Source: Desulfatitalea tepidiphila
Lineage (GTDB): Bacteria; Desulfobacterota; Desulfobacteria; Desulfobacterales; Desulfosarcinaceae
Assembly (NCBI RefSeq): GCF_001293685.1
Contig: NZ_BCAG01000001.1
Location: forward strand, 992,001-1,056,000
Reading direction: 5' to 3'
Length of the DNA stretch: 64,000 nt
In this document: piece by piece, positions 35,946 to 43,827 of the stretch
How the letters are laid out: every line of letters starts with the position of its first letter
Position numbering within the stretch: the first letter of the stretch is position 1
Made by a program: the position numbers and the translations under genes
The notes under the pieces: generated by a model
Databases searched by the model: none
What the model saw: only the letters and a program-made list of their open reading frames with translations
Told to the model about the DNA's origin: nothing

Positions 35946-37002
35946 CCCCTTCTGGGCATACCTGGAGACATTGCCTGGAAAGTCGGCGGCGCTGTTCGAT
36001 TGGGATAAGGCGCTCTCCGGTTGGGACCGGTATCCATTGTTTCGGGACAATTTTCTTCAACTGACCAAGAATCACGCGACCGCTGTGGATTGCCCGACGG
36101 AATGTGGCCTGGGATGCCCACGTAGTGTGATCACCCATGCGAAGACCGACATCCGAGCCGTCTGCATCGAAAAAGAACACGCGGCCATCCAACTCTCTCC
36201 ACGGCAGACGCTGATCTACCGGCTCAAGCAGTCAGCCATCAATGGCGCTATCTGCACGGCCATGGGAATTGAACACCGAGAGGCAAAACTCGATGGCCTG
36301 CCCCACACATGGAGACTGGGCGATTTCATACCCACGGCCGGGATGGACTTCCCTGTTGTGCTGACAATGCAGGACAGCAAGGACACGCTGGTAGAGGTCG
36401 TCCGATCATTATGCCTTTCGACCCCCAAACCCTTTGTTGTAATAGCGCCCACGCGCCTTCATCTGAGTCCTGCAGTTGAAACACTGCTGGCGCAGAAAGA
36501 CAGCCTTTTCGTCGCGCTGAACGAAGATCTGTACCTGGGTGATGCGCCACGACTCCTGACCTGTCGGGACAAGACTGAGATATTCGCTCCCCTTATCGAT
36601 CAGGTGCCTGGGCCGGATTCAGGCGGCACAGTGTTTTTCATGACACCGCCGGGCACCACATGGCCACAAATCAAGATTCAGTTCCGCGATGGCCATACCG
36701 TCACAATATGGGCGGGAGACCAGAGCGGTCGATACACCTATACGCAAATGGGAATGGCGAGCAGGAAGAATGGCAATCCAACCGAGCAATGGAAATTGCT
36801 TGAGGGGTTTGCCAACTCCAGTGGCGAGATCGACTGGCACAGCCGATACGCCTCGGACAAACTAAAGAAACAAAAGCAAGAGTTGTCGAAGCATCTGCGT
36901 GAATTCTTCCGGCTCGATGATGATCCCATCGAATGGGTCAAGGATACAAAAACCTACCGATGCAAGTTCCGCATCTTCCCGGAAGGTGCCGAGGTCTACT
37001 GA
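35938..37002 (+). CDS. Hypothetical Cys-cluster protein, second of a LexA-linked pair
   Basis: This protein of 354 aa starts MSDPFWAYLETLPGKSAALF. A tight cysteine cluster CPTECGLGCPRSV (near residues 48-60), with a later Cys in VCIEKEH, could bind zinc or an iron-sulfur cluster. The middle (PFVVIAPTRLHLSPAVETLL) is alpha/beta. The C-terminal region (NPTEQWKLLEGFANSSGEID, KQKQELSKHLREFF) looks like a winged helix. It overlaps the previous gene by 8 bp and ends at a terminator, so lexA and the pair form one unit. No function can be named. Confidence 0.7.
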   Translation: MSDPFWAYLETLPGKSAALFDWDKALSGWDRYPLFRDNFLQLTKNHATAVDCPTECGLGCPRSVITHAKTDIRAVCIEKEHAAIQLSPRQTLIYRLKQSAINGAICTAMGIEHREAKLDGLPHTWRLGDFIPTAGMDFPVVLTMQDSKDTLVEVVRSLCLSTPKPFVVIAPTRLHLSPAVETLLAQKDSLFVALNEDLYLGDAPRLLTCRDKTEIFAPLIDQVPGPDSGGTVFFMTPPGTTWPQIKIQFRDGHTVTIWAGDQSGRYTYTQMGMASRKNGNPTEQWKLLEGFANSSGEIDWHSRYASDKLKKQKQELSKHLREFFRLDDDPIEWVKDTKTYRCKFRIFPEGAEVY

Positions 37003-37322
37003 CCACCCTTAATATCCAAGCGAAATTAAAGCCCCGATTCAGGATTCTGGATCGGGGCTTTTTGCGTCTTGGAGGCCCGCCCGGTGAAATTTCACTGGGG
37101 CCGGGCAAAAAAAGTTAAAAAATTTTTCCTCTGTAAACCCACCACCAATCAGAGCCTTACGGGCTTTCCTCCTCCTTGAGCCAGGGCGTTTTTCGGGGTC
37201 GCAACGAAAATTCGCCAAAGCAGGGTGACAGGTCTGGTGAACACAAAGAGCTCACGACCGCCACCCGGGAAATTCATGCCGGACCTGTCTCCCGGTCGGT
37301 CCAGAAATGAAGGAGGTTCGGC
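37003..37322. other. Intergenic region with terminators
   Basis: Besides the terminator at 37031-37064, bases 37075-37106 form a long imperfect hairpin (GCCCG...CGGGC, with GTGAAATTTCAC inside) followed by seven A, a possible terminator for the opposite strand. The rest probably holds the promoter of the gene at 37323. Confidence 0.5.
37031..37064 (+). terminator. Terminator of the lexA operon
   Basis: GCCCCGAT (37031-37038) pairs with ATCGGGGC (37051-37058), followed by TTTTTGCG. It lies 28 bp after the operon's last stop. Confidence 0.88.
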
Positions 37323-37649
37323 ATGAACCAGACAAGTAAAGCACATCTCACCCCACCGAAGCGGCGACTCATCGAGCTGATGCAGGACATCAACTTCGGC
37401 CGCATCACCAACATTCCGGTCCGCGACGGCGAGCCGGAACTCACCCCTGACACAGTCATCGAGCGCGAGATCAAGCTGGGCGGACAAAGCGGTCCCCGGC
37501 CCGAGCGCGACCAAGATGACTTCATCCTCAAGCAAGAGGTCGTGGCGCTGCTGGAGCACCTCGCGCAGATGGGCAGCGGAAAAGTCTGCCTGCTCGAGAT
37601 CAAACACGGTCTCCCGTTCCTGCTGCGCATCGAGGAACGGGCAGCCTGA
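37323..37649 (+). CDS. Hypothetical phage early protein
   Basis: This protein of 108 aa opens MNQTSKAHLTPPKRRLIELM. It contains FGRITNIPVRDGEPE and a C-terminal HLAQMGSGKVCLLEIKHGLP. AAGGAGG stands 8 nt before the ATG. No family is known to me. It is upstream of the sigma-like gene and may be a small regulator. Confidence 0.65.
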   Translation: MNQTSKAHLTPPKRRLIELMQDINFGRITNIPVRDGEPELTPDTVIEREIKLGGQSGPRPERDQDDFILKQEVVALLEHLAQMGSGKVCLLEIKHGLPFLLRIEERAA

Positions 37650-37820
37650 ACACGTAACGACCTGAACCCTTAGACACTGGACAACAAGCTGGACGCATGG
37701 CGGAGGCTGTTGTGGGTGTCGCCGAGCCGAATACGGCAATTGGCGGCGTACCTGCGACCCCTTCGCCCACGCGACAGCTTTGTCCTGTGATCTGGCCCGT
37801 GCCGACACCCACGCGGACCT

Positions 37821-37839
37821 CCTCCTCGCTCCGAGGAGG
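37821..37839 (+). promoter_or_regulatory. Hairpin hiding the Shine-Dalgarno of the sigma-like gene
   Basis: CCTCCTCG (37821-37828) pairs perfectly with CGAGGAGG (37832-37839) around a 3-nt loop. The right arm is the ribosome-binding site, 5 nt before ATG 37845. Confidence 0.6.
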
Positions 37840-37844
37840 CCCCG

Positions 37845-38429
37845 ATGGTTTCACAAAATTCTTACGACGGCATCGACAAGTATGCCGCCGACCTCATTCG
37901 GCACAAAGCACGTCAACTCGTAGGCAAGGCCGGATTCACCGAGGACGACAGACCCGACCTCGAACAGGAACTGATGATCGATCTGCTGCAGCGGATGCGG
38001 CATTTCAATCCCGCCAAGGCCAAGAAGACCACCTTCATGGCCCGGATCGTCGAACGTCACATCTCCACCATCCTGGAGGCCCGGTTCGCCCAATGCCGGG
38101 ACTGGCGGCTCTGCCAAACCTCACTCAACGAACCCCTCGACAACGGCGAAGGCGACACCACCGAGCGGATCGAGTTCCTGGACAGCGAAGGTTCTCTGGG
38201 AGGCGGCACCCGCGAGACAAGGGAGCGCCTCGCCCATGAGATCCGCATGGATCTCGGCCAGGCCATCGCCTCGCTGCCGGAAGAGCTCCGGGATCTGTGC
38301 GTGCGCCTGCACGACAGCACCATGGCCGAAGTCGCCCGGGAGATGGGCATTCCCAGAACCACCCTCTACGACCGGCTGAGCAAGCTCCGGGACGCGTTCC
38401 GCGAGGCCGGGCTCGAGGACTACCTGTGA
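37845..38429 (+). CDS. Sigma-70-like RNA polymerase sigma factor
   Basis: This protein of 194 aa is built like a short sigma factor. A region-2-like part (RPDLEQELMIDLLQRMRHFN, then KKTTFMARIVERHISTIL) and a region-4-like HTH at the C terminus (LPEELRDLCVRLHD, then TMAEVAREMGIPRTTLYDRL) are separated by a linker. It would bind core polymerase and direct it to phage promoters. The Shine-Dalgarno is buried in a hairpin. The first copy of the repeated two-part promoter motif lies right after its stop, which makes it the prime candidate to read that motif. Confidence 0.82.
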   Translation: MVSQNSYDGIDKYAADLIRHKARQLVGKAGFTEDDRPDLEQELMIDLLQRMRHFNPAKAKKTTFMARIVERHISTILEARFAQCRDWRLCQTSLNEPLDNGEGDTTERIEFLDSEGSLGGGTRETRERLAHEIRMDLGQAIASLPEELRDLCVRLHDSTMAEVAREMGIPRTTLYDRLSKLRDAFREAGLEDYL

Positions 38430-38432
38430 TCT

Positions 38433-38463
38433 CCGACGCATCGGCTCCGCCTCCGGTAAGTAA
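38433..38463 (+). promoter_or_regulatory. Two-part phage promoter-like motif, copy 1
   Basis: CCGAC at 38433 and TCCGGTAAGTAA at 38452-38463, offset 19 bp. It lies between the sigma-like gene and the operon starting at 38534. An imperfect GCACC/GGTGC hairpin follows. Confidence 0.75.
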
Positions 38464-38533
38464 GCACCGTGCCGCATGGTGCGGCTATCCGGGGCCTCGG
38501 AAATCAGAACCTGAACAAAAGAGGAGTTCAACC

Positions 38534-38869
38534 ATGACTCACGACACTTACAAGTACCGTTTTGACGAGTCGGTCCCGGCCCAGGAACTGGAAGACACTT
38601 TCATGCTGGCGATGCTGGCCGTCGAAAGCCTGCATGGCCGTTCCCGTGTGCGGATGGAGAGCCGGTTCAATCTGGACAAGGCCCGACGCACCTGCGTGAT
38701 CGACGCCTCCACCGATGTCGGCAGCGACCTCGCCCGCATTTTCACCGGCTTCGCCACCAAGGAATACGGCGAACGCTCGGTCCTGATCGAACGTACCCAG
38801 CCGTCGGGTTGCGCCTGTGCCTCCAAGCATCGCGCAGCGCCCGCCGCCGAAGCGGGGGTGGCGGTATGA
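38534..38869 (+). CDS. Hypothetical phage protein
   Basis: This protein of 111 aa starts MTHDTYKYRFDESVPAQELE and contains RTCVIDASTDVGSDLARIFT and a short Cys-Ala-Cys near the C terminus. GAGGAG lies upstream. It is the first gene of the recombination/replication operon and overlaps the nuclease gene by 4 bp. No named family was recognised. Confidence 0.7.
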   Translation: MTHDTYKYRFDESVPAQELEDTFMLAMLAVESLHGRSRVRMESRFNLDKARRTCVIDASTDVGSDLARIFTGFATKEYGERSVLIERTQPSGCACASKHRAAPAAEAGVAV

Positions 38870-39882
38870 GCGAGCTGATGACCACCACCTATTCCATGTG
38901 GCGTCTGTTCCGCAACTGCCGCATGGCCTGCAAGTGGCGCTACATCGACGAGCTGGTGCCGCTCGAGCGCGACCCCAATCTGGCCTTCGGCTCGGTCATT
39001 CACGACTGCCTGGAGTGCTGGCACGGCGAGCGGGATCTGGCCAAGGTCCTCGACCACATCGACCGGACATATCCGAACCGGGCGCAGGACGATCATCAAC
39101 AGGCCGACTGGCATCTCGCCCGAGCCATGATGAGCGCCTATGCGGAACACTACCCGGCCGAAGAATTCGAGGTCGTCGCGCTCGAAAAGACCTTCGAAGG
39201 TCCCATCGTCAACCCGGCGACAGGCGCGACCTCGCGCAGTTTCATTCTCGCCGGAAAGGTGGACGGCATCGTCCGTCAAGATGGTCAGTATTTCCTGCTG
39301 GAACACAAAACCGCTTCACAGATCGACGCCAGTTACCTGGAACGGCTGTGGACCGACTTCCAGATCATCCTCTACGCCTGGTACCTGGAGCAGACCCACG
39401 GCATCACGGTCAGCGGCATCATCTACAACGTCCTGGTCAAGGCCAAGCTGCGCCAGGGCAAGGGTGAGACCGAAGTCGAATTCGAGGCCCGCCGGGCGGA
39501 GCTGATCGCCAAGTCGAAAACCGGCAAGAGCAGCGCCAAGCGCAAGCTGCCCGAGGACGACGACACCTTTCAGCAGCGGCTCCAGGAGAAATACCTCGAG
39601 CCGGGCATGTTCCACCGCGAGGTGCTCTACATCTCCCGCGACCAGTTCGAGGAACTGCGGGCGGAGCTGTGGGAACTCTCCAAGGCCATGCTCGACGCCC
39701 GTCGGCGCGACACCTTCTACCGCAACACCAGCTACTGCTTCCAGTACGGAAGGCCCTGCGCCTACTTCCAGCTCTGCCGCTCGGGCGGCAACCCCAACGT
39801 CATCGAAAACCATTTCCAACGGATCGCCCCGCACGAAGAGCTGCGGGACGGAGCCGGTGAAGACGCCGCTCCGGTGTTTTGA
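38866..39882 (+). CDS. PD-(D/E)XK nuclease family protein (Cas4/AddB-like)
   Basis: This exonuclease-type protein has 338 aa. The nuclease core is GKVDGIVRQDGQYFLLEHKT, whose Asp and Glu-x-Lys supply the metal-binding residues. An early His in FGSVIHDCLE fits the same fold. Cysteines near the N terminus (RNCRMACKW) and the end (SYCFQYGRPCAYFQLC) have the spacing of the Fe-S cluster found in Cas4 and AddB nucleases. In a phage operon with a Sak4-like ATPase it probably makes single-stranded ends for recombination. ATG 38866 overlaps the previous stop by 4 bp. Confidence 0.85.
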   Translation: MSELMTTTYSMWRLFRNCRMACKWRYIDELVPLERDPNLAFGSVIHDCLECWHGERDLAKVLDHIDRTYPNRAQDDHQQADWHLARAMMSAYAEHYPAEEFEVVALEKTFEGPIVNPATGATSRSFILAGKVDGIVRQDGQYFLLEHKTASQIDASYLERLWTDFQIILYAWYLEQTHGITVSGIIYNVLVKAKLRQGKGETEVEFEARRAELIAKSKTGKSSAKRKLPEDDDTFQQRLQEKYLEPGMFHREVLYISRDQFEELRAELWELSKAMLDARRRDTFYRNTSYCFQYGRPCAYFQLCRSGGNPNVIENHFQRIAPHEELRDGAGEDAAPVF

Positions 39883-39908
39883 AATCCCAACCATAAGGAG
39901 ACGAAGCC

Positions 39909-40679
39909 ATGCTTCCCAAGACCAAAAGCAAACCCAAACACACGCTCTCGGACCTCACCGCTCTGGTGTACGGCCCGAGCAAGATCGGCAAGAGCACCTG
40001 GTGCTCCAAGGCCGATGATGCACTGTTCCTGGCGACCGAGCCGGGCCTGAACGCCCTGGAGGTGTTTCAGACCCCGATCACCTGCTGGGACGATCTTCTG
40101 CAGGCCTGCGCGGAAATCGCCGAGGGCAAGCACGAGTTCAAGACCATCGTCGTCGACACGGTGGATAACGCCTACAAGATGTGCTCGGACTACGTCTGCA
40201 AGAAATTCAAGATCGAGCACGAGTCCGACCTGGGCTACGGCAAGGGCTACGCGCTGATCAACAACGAGTTCCAGCGCGTCATCAACAAGCTCGCCTTCCT
40301 GCCCTATGGGTTGATCCTGATCTCCCACTCCCAGGAACGGGACATCGAGACCCGGACCGGCAAACACACCCGCATCGTGCCGACGCTGCCGGAAAAGGCG
40401 CGGAAGCTGGTCACCGGTCTGGTGGACCTGATTCTGTTCTGCGACCTGGACATGAAAACCGGCGAGGACGGCAAGCCGGTCTGGCAGCGCGTGATGCGCA
40501 CCAAGCCCAGTCCCAACTACGACGCCGGTGACCGCACCGGCCGACTCCCCGAAGTCATCCCCCTCGATTTTTCGAGCTTCATGAAAGCGTTCAACAACAC
40601 GGCAGCCGGAGCTGCGGCGAGTGCCGCCCGGCCGAAGCCGGAGCCGACCGCGAGTGCGGCGGCGAAACCCCAACAGTAA
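39909..40679 (+). CDS. Sak4-like RecA-fold ATPase (AAA_24)
   Basis: This protein of 256 aa has Walker A VYGPSKIGKSTW (near residue 21) and Walker B FKTIVVDTVDNAYK. Later SHSQERDIETRTGKHTRIVP matches the AAA_24/Sak4 group of phage single-strand annealing or RecA-like proteins. The low-complexity Ala/Pro tail (last 25 residues) is probably disordered. It lies between a nuclease and a DUF669 single-strand-binding-type gene, the usual company of Sak4 in phage recombination modules. Confidence 0.85.
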   Translation: MLPKTKSKPKHTLSDLTALVYGPSKIGKSTWCSKADDALFLATEPGLNALEVFQTPITCWDDLLQACAEIAEGKHEFKTIVVDTVDNAYKMCSDYVCKKFKIEHESDLGYGKGYALINNEFQRVINKLAFLPYGLILISHSQERDIETRTGKHTRIVPTLPEKARKLVTGLVDLILFCDLDMKTGEDGKPVWQRVMRTKPSPNYDAGDRTGRLPEVIPLDFSSFMKAFNNTAAGAAASAARPKPEPTASAAAKPQQ

Positions 40680-40691
40680 GGAGATCCGACC

Positions 40692-41165
40692 ATGGAACAC
40701 TACGAAAACCAATCCAGCAGCAACCTCGACCTGGCGCAGTTCGACGACGCCTTTGAAACCGCCGAAGTCGAGGAACGCGAGTTCGAGGCCGTCCCCGACG
40801 GCAAGTACCAGGTCAACGTCGACCGGGTCGAACTGACCCGCGCCCAGACCTCGGGCAACCCCATGCTCAAGTGGACCCTGCGCATTCTCGCGCCGACCCA
40901 CAAGGGTCGTCTGCTCTGGCGCAACAACGTCATGGCCAGCAACGAGAACATCAAGTGGCTCAAGCAGGACCTCTACACCTGCGGGCTGCAGCTCCAGAAG
41001 CTCTCCGACCTGCCGGGCCACCTCGAGCAGCTTCTCAACATCAAGCTGGAGGTGACCAAGCGCACTCGCGGTGAAAACGAGAACATCTACTTCAACCGTC
41101 GCATTGTCATGGCCGACGATGCCGGGGCTCCCGGCGCGGCGATGGACGACATGATCCCGTTCTGA
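40692..41165 (+). CDS. DUF669 protein, probable phage ssDNA-binding protein
   Basis: This protein of 157 aa matches DUF669. It contains EFEAVPDGKYQVNVDRVELT, NPMLKWTLRILAPTHKGRLL and LNIKLEVTKRTRGENENIYF, and ends MDDMIPF, an acidic-hydrophobic tail like that of SSB. Such proteins accompany Sak4-type annealases and RecD-like helicases in phages and are thought to bind single-stranded DNA. AAGGAG precedes the ATG. The stop overlaps the next start by one base. Confidence 0.85.
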   Translation: MEHYENQSSSNLDLAQFDDAFETAEVEEREFEAVPDGKYQVNVDRVELTRAQTSGNPMLKWTLRILAPTHKGRLLWRNNVMASNENIKWLKQDLYTCGLQLQKLSDLPGHLEQLLNIKLEVTKRTRGENENIYFNRRIVMADDAGAPGAAMDDMIPF

Positions 41166-41647
41166 TGATGGACCGGATCACCGTTGTCGTCGACACCCGC
41201 GAACAGGAGCCCTACAGCTTCGATAGTGACAAGGTTTCGGCGGTTCGCAAGGCGCTGCCCGCCGGTGATTACTCACTGGTCGGCCTTGAGGAACGGGTGG
41301 CGGTGGAGCGCAAATCTCTGACGGATTTCGTCTCCACCGTCATCCGGGGGCGAAAGCGGTTTCACCGCGAGCTGGAAAAGCTCTCCGCCTACGAATCCGC
41401 CTGCGTGGTTGTCGAGTGCAACTTTCGCGATCTGGTCGATGGCCGCTACCGCAGCGATGCCCACCCGCATGCGCTGATTGGAACGGTCGCCTCCATCGTC
41501 GTCGACTTCGGTGTCCCCGTCTACTTCTGCTCGGACCGGCAGGCCGCCTGCCGTTTTGTCGAGGAGTACCTGACACGTTTTCACCGGAGGATCGCGAGAT
41601 GCCAAAAAGAAATGAGAGTAACCCGGCGCGACTCCGGGGAAGAATAG
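41165..41647 (+). CDS. ERCC4-type nuclease
   Basis: This protein of 160 aa has the XPF/ERCC4 nuclease motif in VVVDTREQEPYSF, AGDYSLVGLEERVAVERKSL and FHRELEKLSAYESACVVVE. The Asp, the Glu and the ERK triplet form the metal site. Related stand-alone proteins cut branched or flapped DNA. It starts on the stop of the DUF669 gene, and its 3' end overlaps the RecD-like gene by 49 bp. The last 15 residues lie within this overlap. Confidence 0.88.
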   Translation: MMDRITVVVDTREQEPYSFDSDKVSAVRKALPAGDYSLVGLEERVAVERKSLTDFVSTVIRGRKRFHRELEKLSAYESACVVVECNFRDLVDGRYRSDAHPHALIGTVASIVVDFGVPVYFCSDRQAACRFVEEYLTRFHRRIARCQKEMRVTRRDSGEE

Positions 41648-43827
41648 AGCGCGTTTACTATGCCGGACCCAAGTTCTCCGCAGGCCGACTGCTCACCCCG
41701 ACCGGTGAGGAAGTCCAGTTCGCGGGCAATTTGTTCGCCCGGGAAAATCAGCCTGTGGTCCTGCTCGGGTCGTGGGCCACCCATCCCAAATACGGCCGTC
41801 AGTTCAAGGTCGACGGGATGGAGCACGACCTCGAACTCGATCCGGAGGGGCTGATCCACTATCTGGCCAACCATCCGGAGATCAAGGGCATTGGTCCGGC
41901 CAAGGCCAGATTGATCGTCGAGAGTTTCGGAGACGCCTTTGAAGAAACCCTTCTGAACGACCCCGAGCGCATTGCGCTCAAGGCCCGACTGCCGCTGGAC
42001 GCGGCCAAGCGGCTGCGTGACGAATGGTTGAAGAACCGTAGCGTCAACACCATCATGGCCTGGCTGTCGGCATTCGGCCTGACCCATCATCAGGTCACCA
42101 CCCTGGTCGAAAGACTCGGCGGCAACTGCCTCGATATCCTGAAGGAAGACCCGTACATCCTCATTCGGGAGATCCGGGGATTCGGCTTCAAGAAGGTCGA
42201 CAAGATTGCCCGCAAGCTGGGAACCCCCAAGGACCATACCCCTCGTATCCGGGCCGGGTTGAATTTCTGCGTCCGTGAAGCCCTGGACAATGGCCACTGC
42301 TGGATCGAATACGAGGATCTGGTCGACCAGGCCAATCTACTGCTGGTCATGGATGCCCTGGATAGCCGGGTTCGTATCGAGAGCGCCCTCGACGCGCTCA
42401 TCGAAGAACAGGCGCTTTCCTGCGATTCCCACGGCGGGCGTTTCGTGGTCGCTCTGCCGGAGATCGTCCGCATGGAGCGGGAGCTGGCCGCGCTGTTCGG
42501 CCAGGCCGAAACACCCAACCCTCATTTTCAGTCCGTCAAGAAACTCGATGCTCTGATTCGGCGCTGCGCGGCGACGCTGAACGAGAAGCAGCTCGACGCA
42601 GTGCGCTCGGCACTCAATCACAGCATCAGCCTGATCTCGGGTGGAGCCGGTTCGGGCAAGAGCTACACCATCTCGGTCATCAACACCATCTGCGAGGAGA
42701 GCGATCTGGAGGTCGTGCTCGCCGCGCCGACCGGTAAGGCCGCCAAGCGCCTGGAGGAAGTCAGCGGTCGCAGCGGCACCACCATTCACCGCCTGCTCGG
42801 CTATGACGGCAAGGGTTTCTCGCGCAGCAAGGAGAATCCCATCGATGCCGACGTCTTGGTGGTCGACGAGTGTTCGATGGTCGACGTGCCGCTGGCCTGG
42901 CACCTGTTCGAGGCGGTCGATTTGTCGCGGACCACGGTGCTGCTGGTCGGCGATCACAACCAACTTCCGCCGGTGGGACCCGGAAACATCCTGCGCGATC
43001 TGATTCAGACACGTGCCATTCCCACGGTCATCCTCGACAAGGTCGTGCGCCAGGCTGGCGTCCTCAAAGAGAACTGCACCTCCGTTCTCAAGGGCGAGGT
43101 GCGCAAGACCAGCGAGGCGTCGGTGGGCGGATGTCGGGATTGGTATCTGGTGGATCAGTTCACCGACCCGATGGCTGCACGCTCGTTCCTGCTGGAGCTG
43201 TTTCAGGAGCGGCTTGACGCCCTGGGTTTCGACATCATCAAGGACGTGCAGGTGCTGACGCCGACCCACAAGGGGCCGCTCGGCACCAAGGAATTGAACG
43301 AGGAACTGCAGCGGCTCATCCAGCGCAAACTCTGGAACACCGAGGTGCCGCCGGTCGCCATGGGACGCCGCGCCCCGTTTCTCAAGCACGACAAGGTCAT
43401 CCAGACCCGGAACAATTACGACCTGAACGTGATGAACGGTGCCATCGGCTATGTGGTCGATGTTCTCGCGAACGGCACTCTGGTCATCGATTTCGACGGC
43501 ATGCCGGTGGAGCTGGAAAAGGGTTCGCCCGACCTGCAGGATCTGCAGCTCGCCTATGCGCTCACCATTCACAAAACCCAGGGTTCCGAGTTCCCCTGCG
43601 CCGTGGTGGTGGTCCACAAGGCGCATTCCTTCATGCACCACCGCAATCTGCTCTACACCGGGGTGACCCGCGCCCGGCGCACAGCCATTGTCCTGGGCGA
43701 CCATTGGGGCATCCAGAACTGCGCCAAGCGGTGCCAGGTGGATGACCGCCGGACCTTCATGCCCCTGTTCCTGGACGCCGCCCAGCACGCGGAAGACGAC
43801 TTCGCCCGTGTCGCGGAGGCCGAATGA
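41599..43827 (+). CDS. RecD2-like ATP-dependent 5'-3' DNA helicase
   Basis: This superfamily 1B helicase has 742 aa. An N-terminal OB-like domain (IERVYYAGPKFSAGRLLTP) is followed by helix-hairpin-helix units (IKGIGPAKARLIVESFG; IREIRGFGFKKVDKIA) as in RecD2. Walker A is ISGGAGSGKSYT (near residue 353), Walker B VLVVDECSMVD, and motif VI YTGVTRARRTAI. It is likely to unwind DNA during phage replication or recombination. ATG 41599 has GGAGG upstream; the longer frame from 41416 merely overlaps the ERCC4 gene. It overlaps the primase gene by 4 bp. Confidence 0.92.
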   Translation: MPKRNESNPARLRGRIERVYYAGPKFSAGRLLTPTGEEVQFAGNLFARENQPVVLLGSWATHPKYGRQFKVDGMEHDLELDPEGLIHYLANHPEIKGIGPAKARLIVESFGDAFEETLLNDPERIALKARLPLDAAKRLRDEWLKNRSVNTIMAWLSAFGLTHHQVTTLVERLGGNCLDILKEDPYILIREIRGFGFKKVDKIARKLGTPKDHTPRIRAGLNFCVREALDNGHCWIEYEDLVDQANLLLVMDALDSRVRIESALDALIEEQALSCDSHGGRFVVALPEIVRMERELAALFGQAETPNPHFQSVKKLDALIRRCAATLNEKQLDAVRSALNHSISLISGGAGSGKSYTISVINTICEESDLEVVLAAPTGKAAKRLEEVSGRSGTTIHRLLGYDGKGFSRSKENPIDADVLVVDECSMVDVPLAWHLFEAVDLSRTTVLLVGDHNQLPPVGPGNILRDLIQTRAIPTVILDKVVRQAGVLKENCTSVLKGEVRKTSEASVGGCRDWYLVDQFTDPMAARSFLLELFQERLDALGFDIIKDVQVLTPTHKGPLGTKELNEELQRLIQRKLWNTEVPPVAMGRRAPFLKHDKVIQTRNNYDLNVMNGAIGYVVDVLANGTLVIDFDGMPVELEKGSPDLQDLQLAYALTIHKTQGSEFPCAVVVVHKAHSFMHHRNLLYTGVTRARRTAIVLGDHWGIQNCAKRCQVDDRRTFMPLFLDAAQHAEDDFARVAEAE

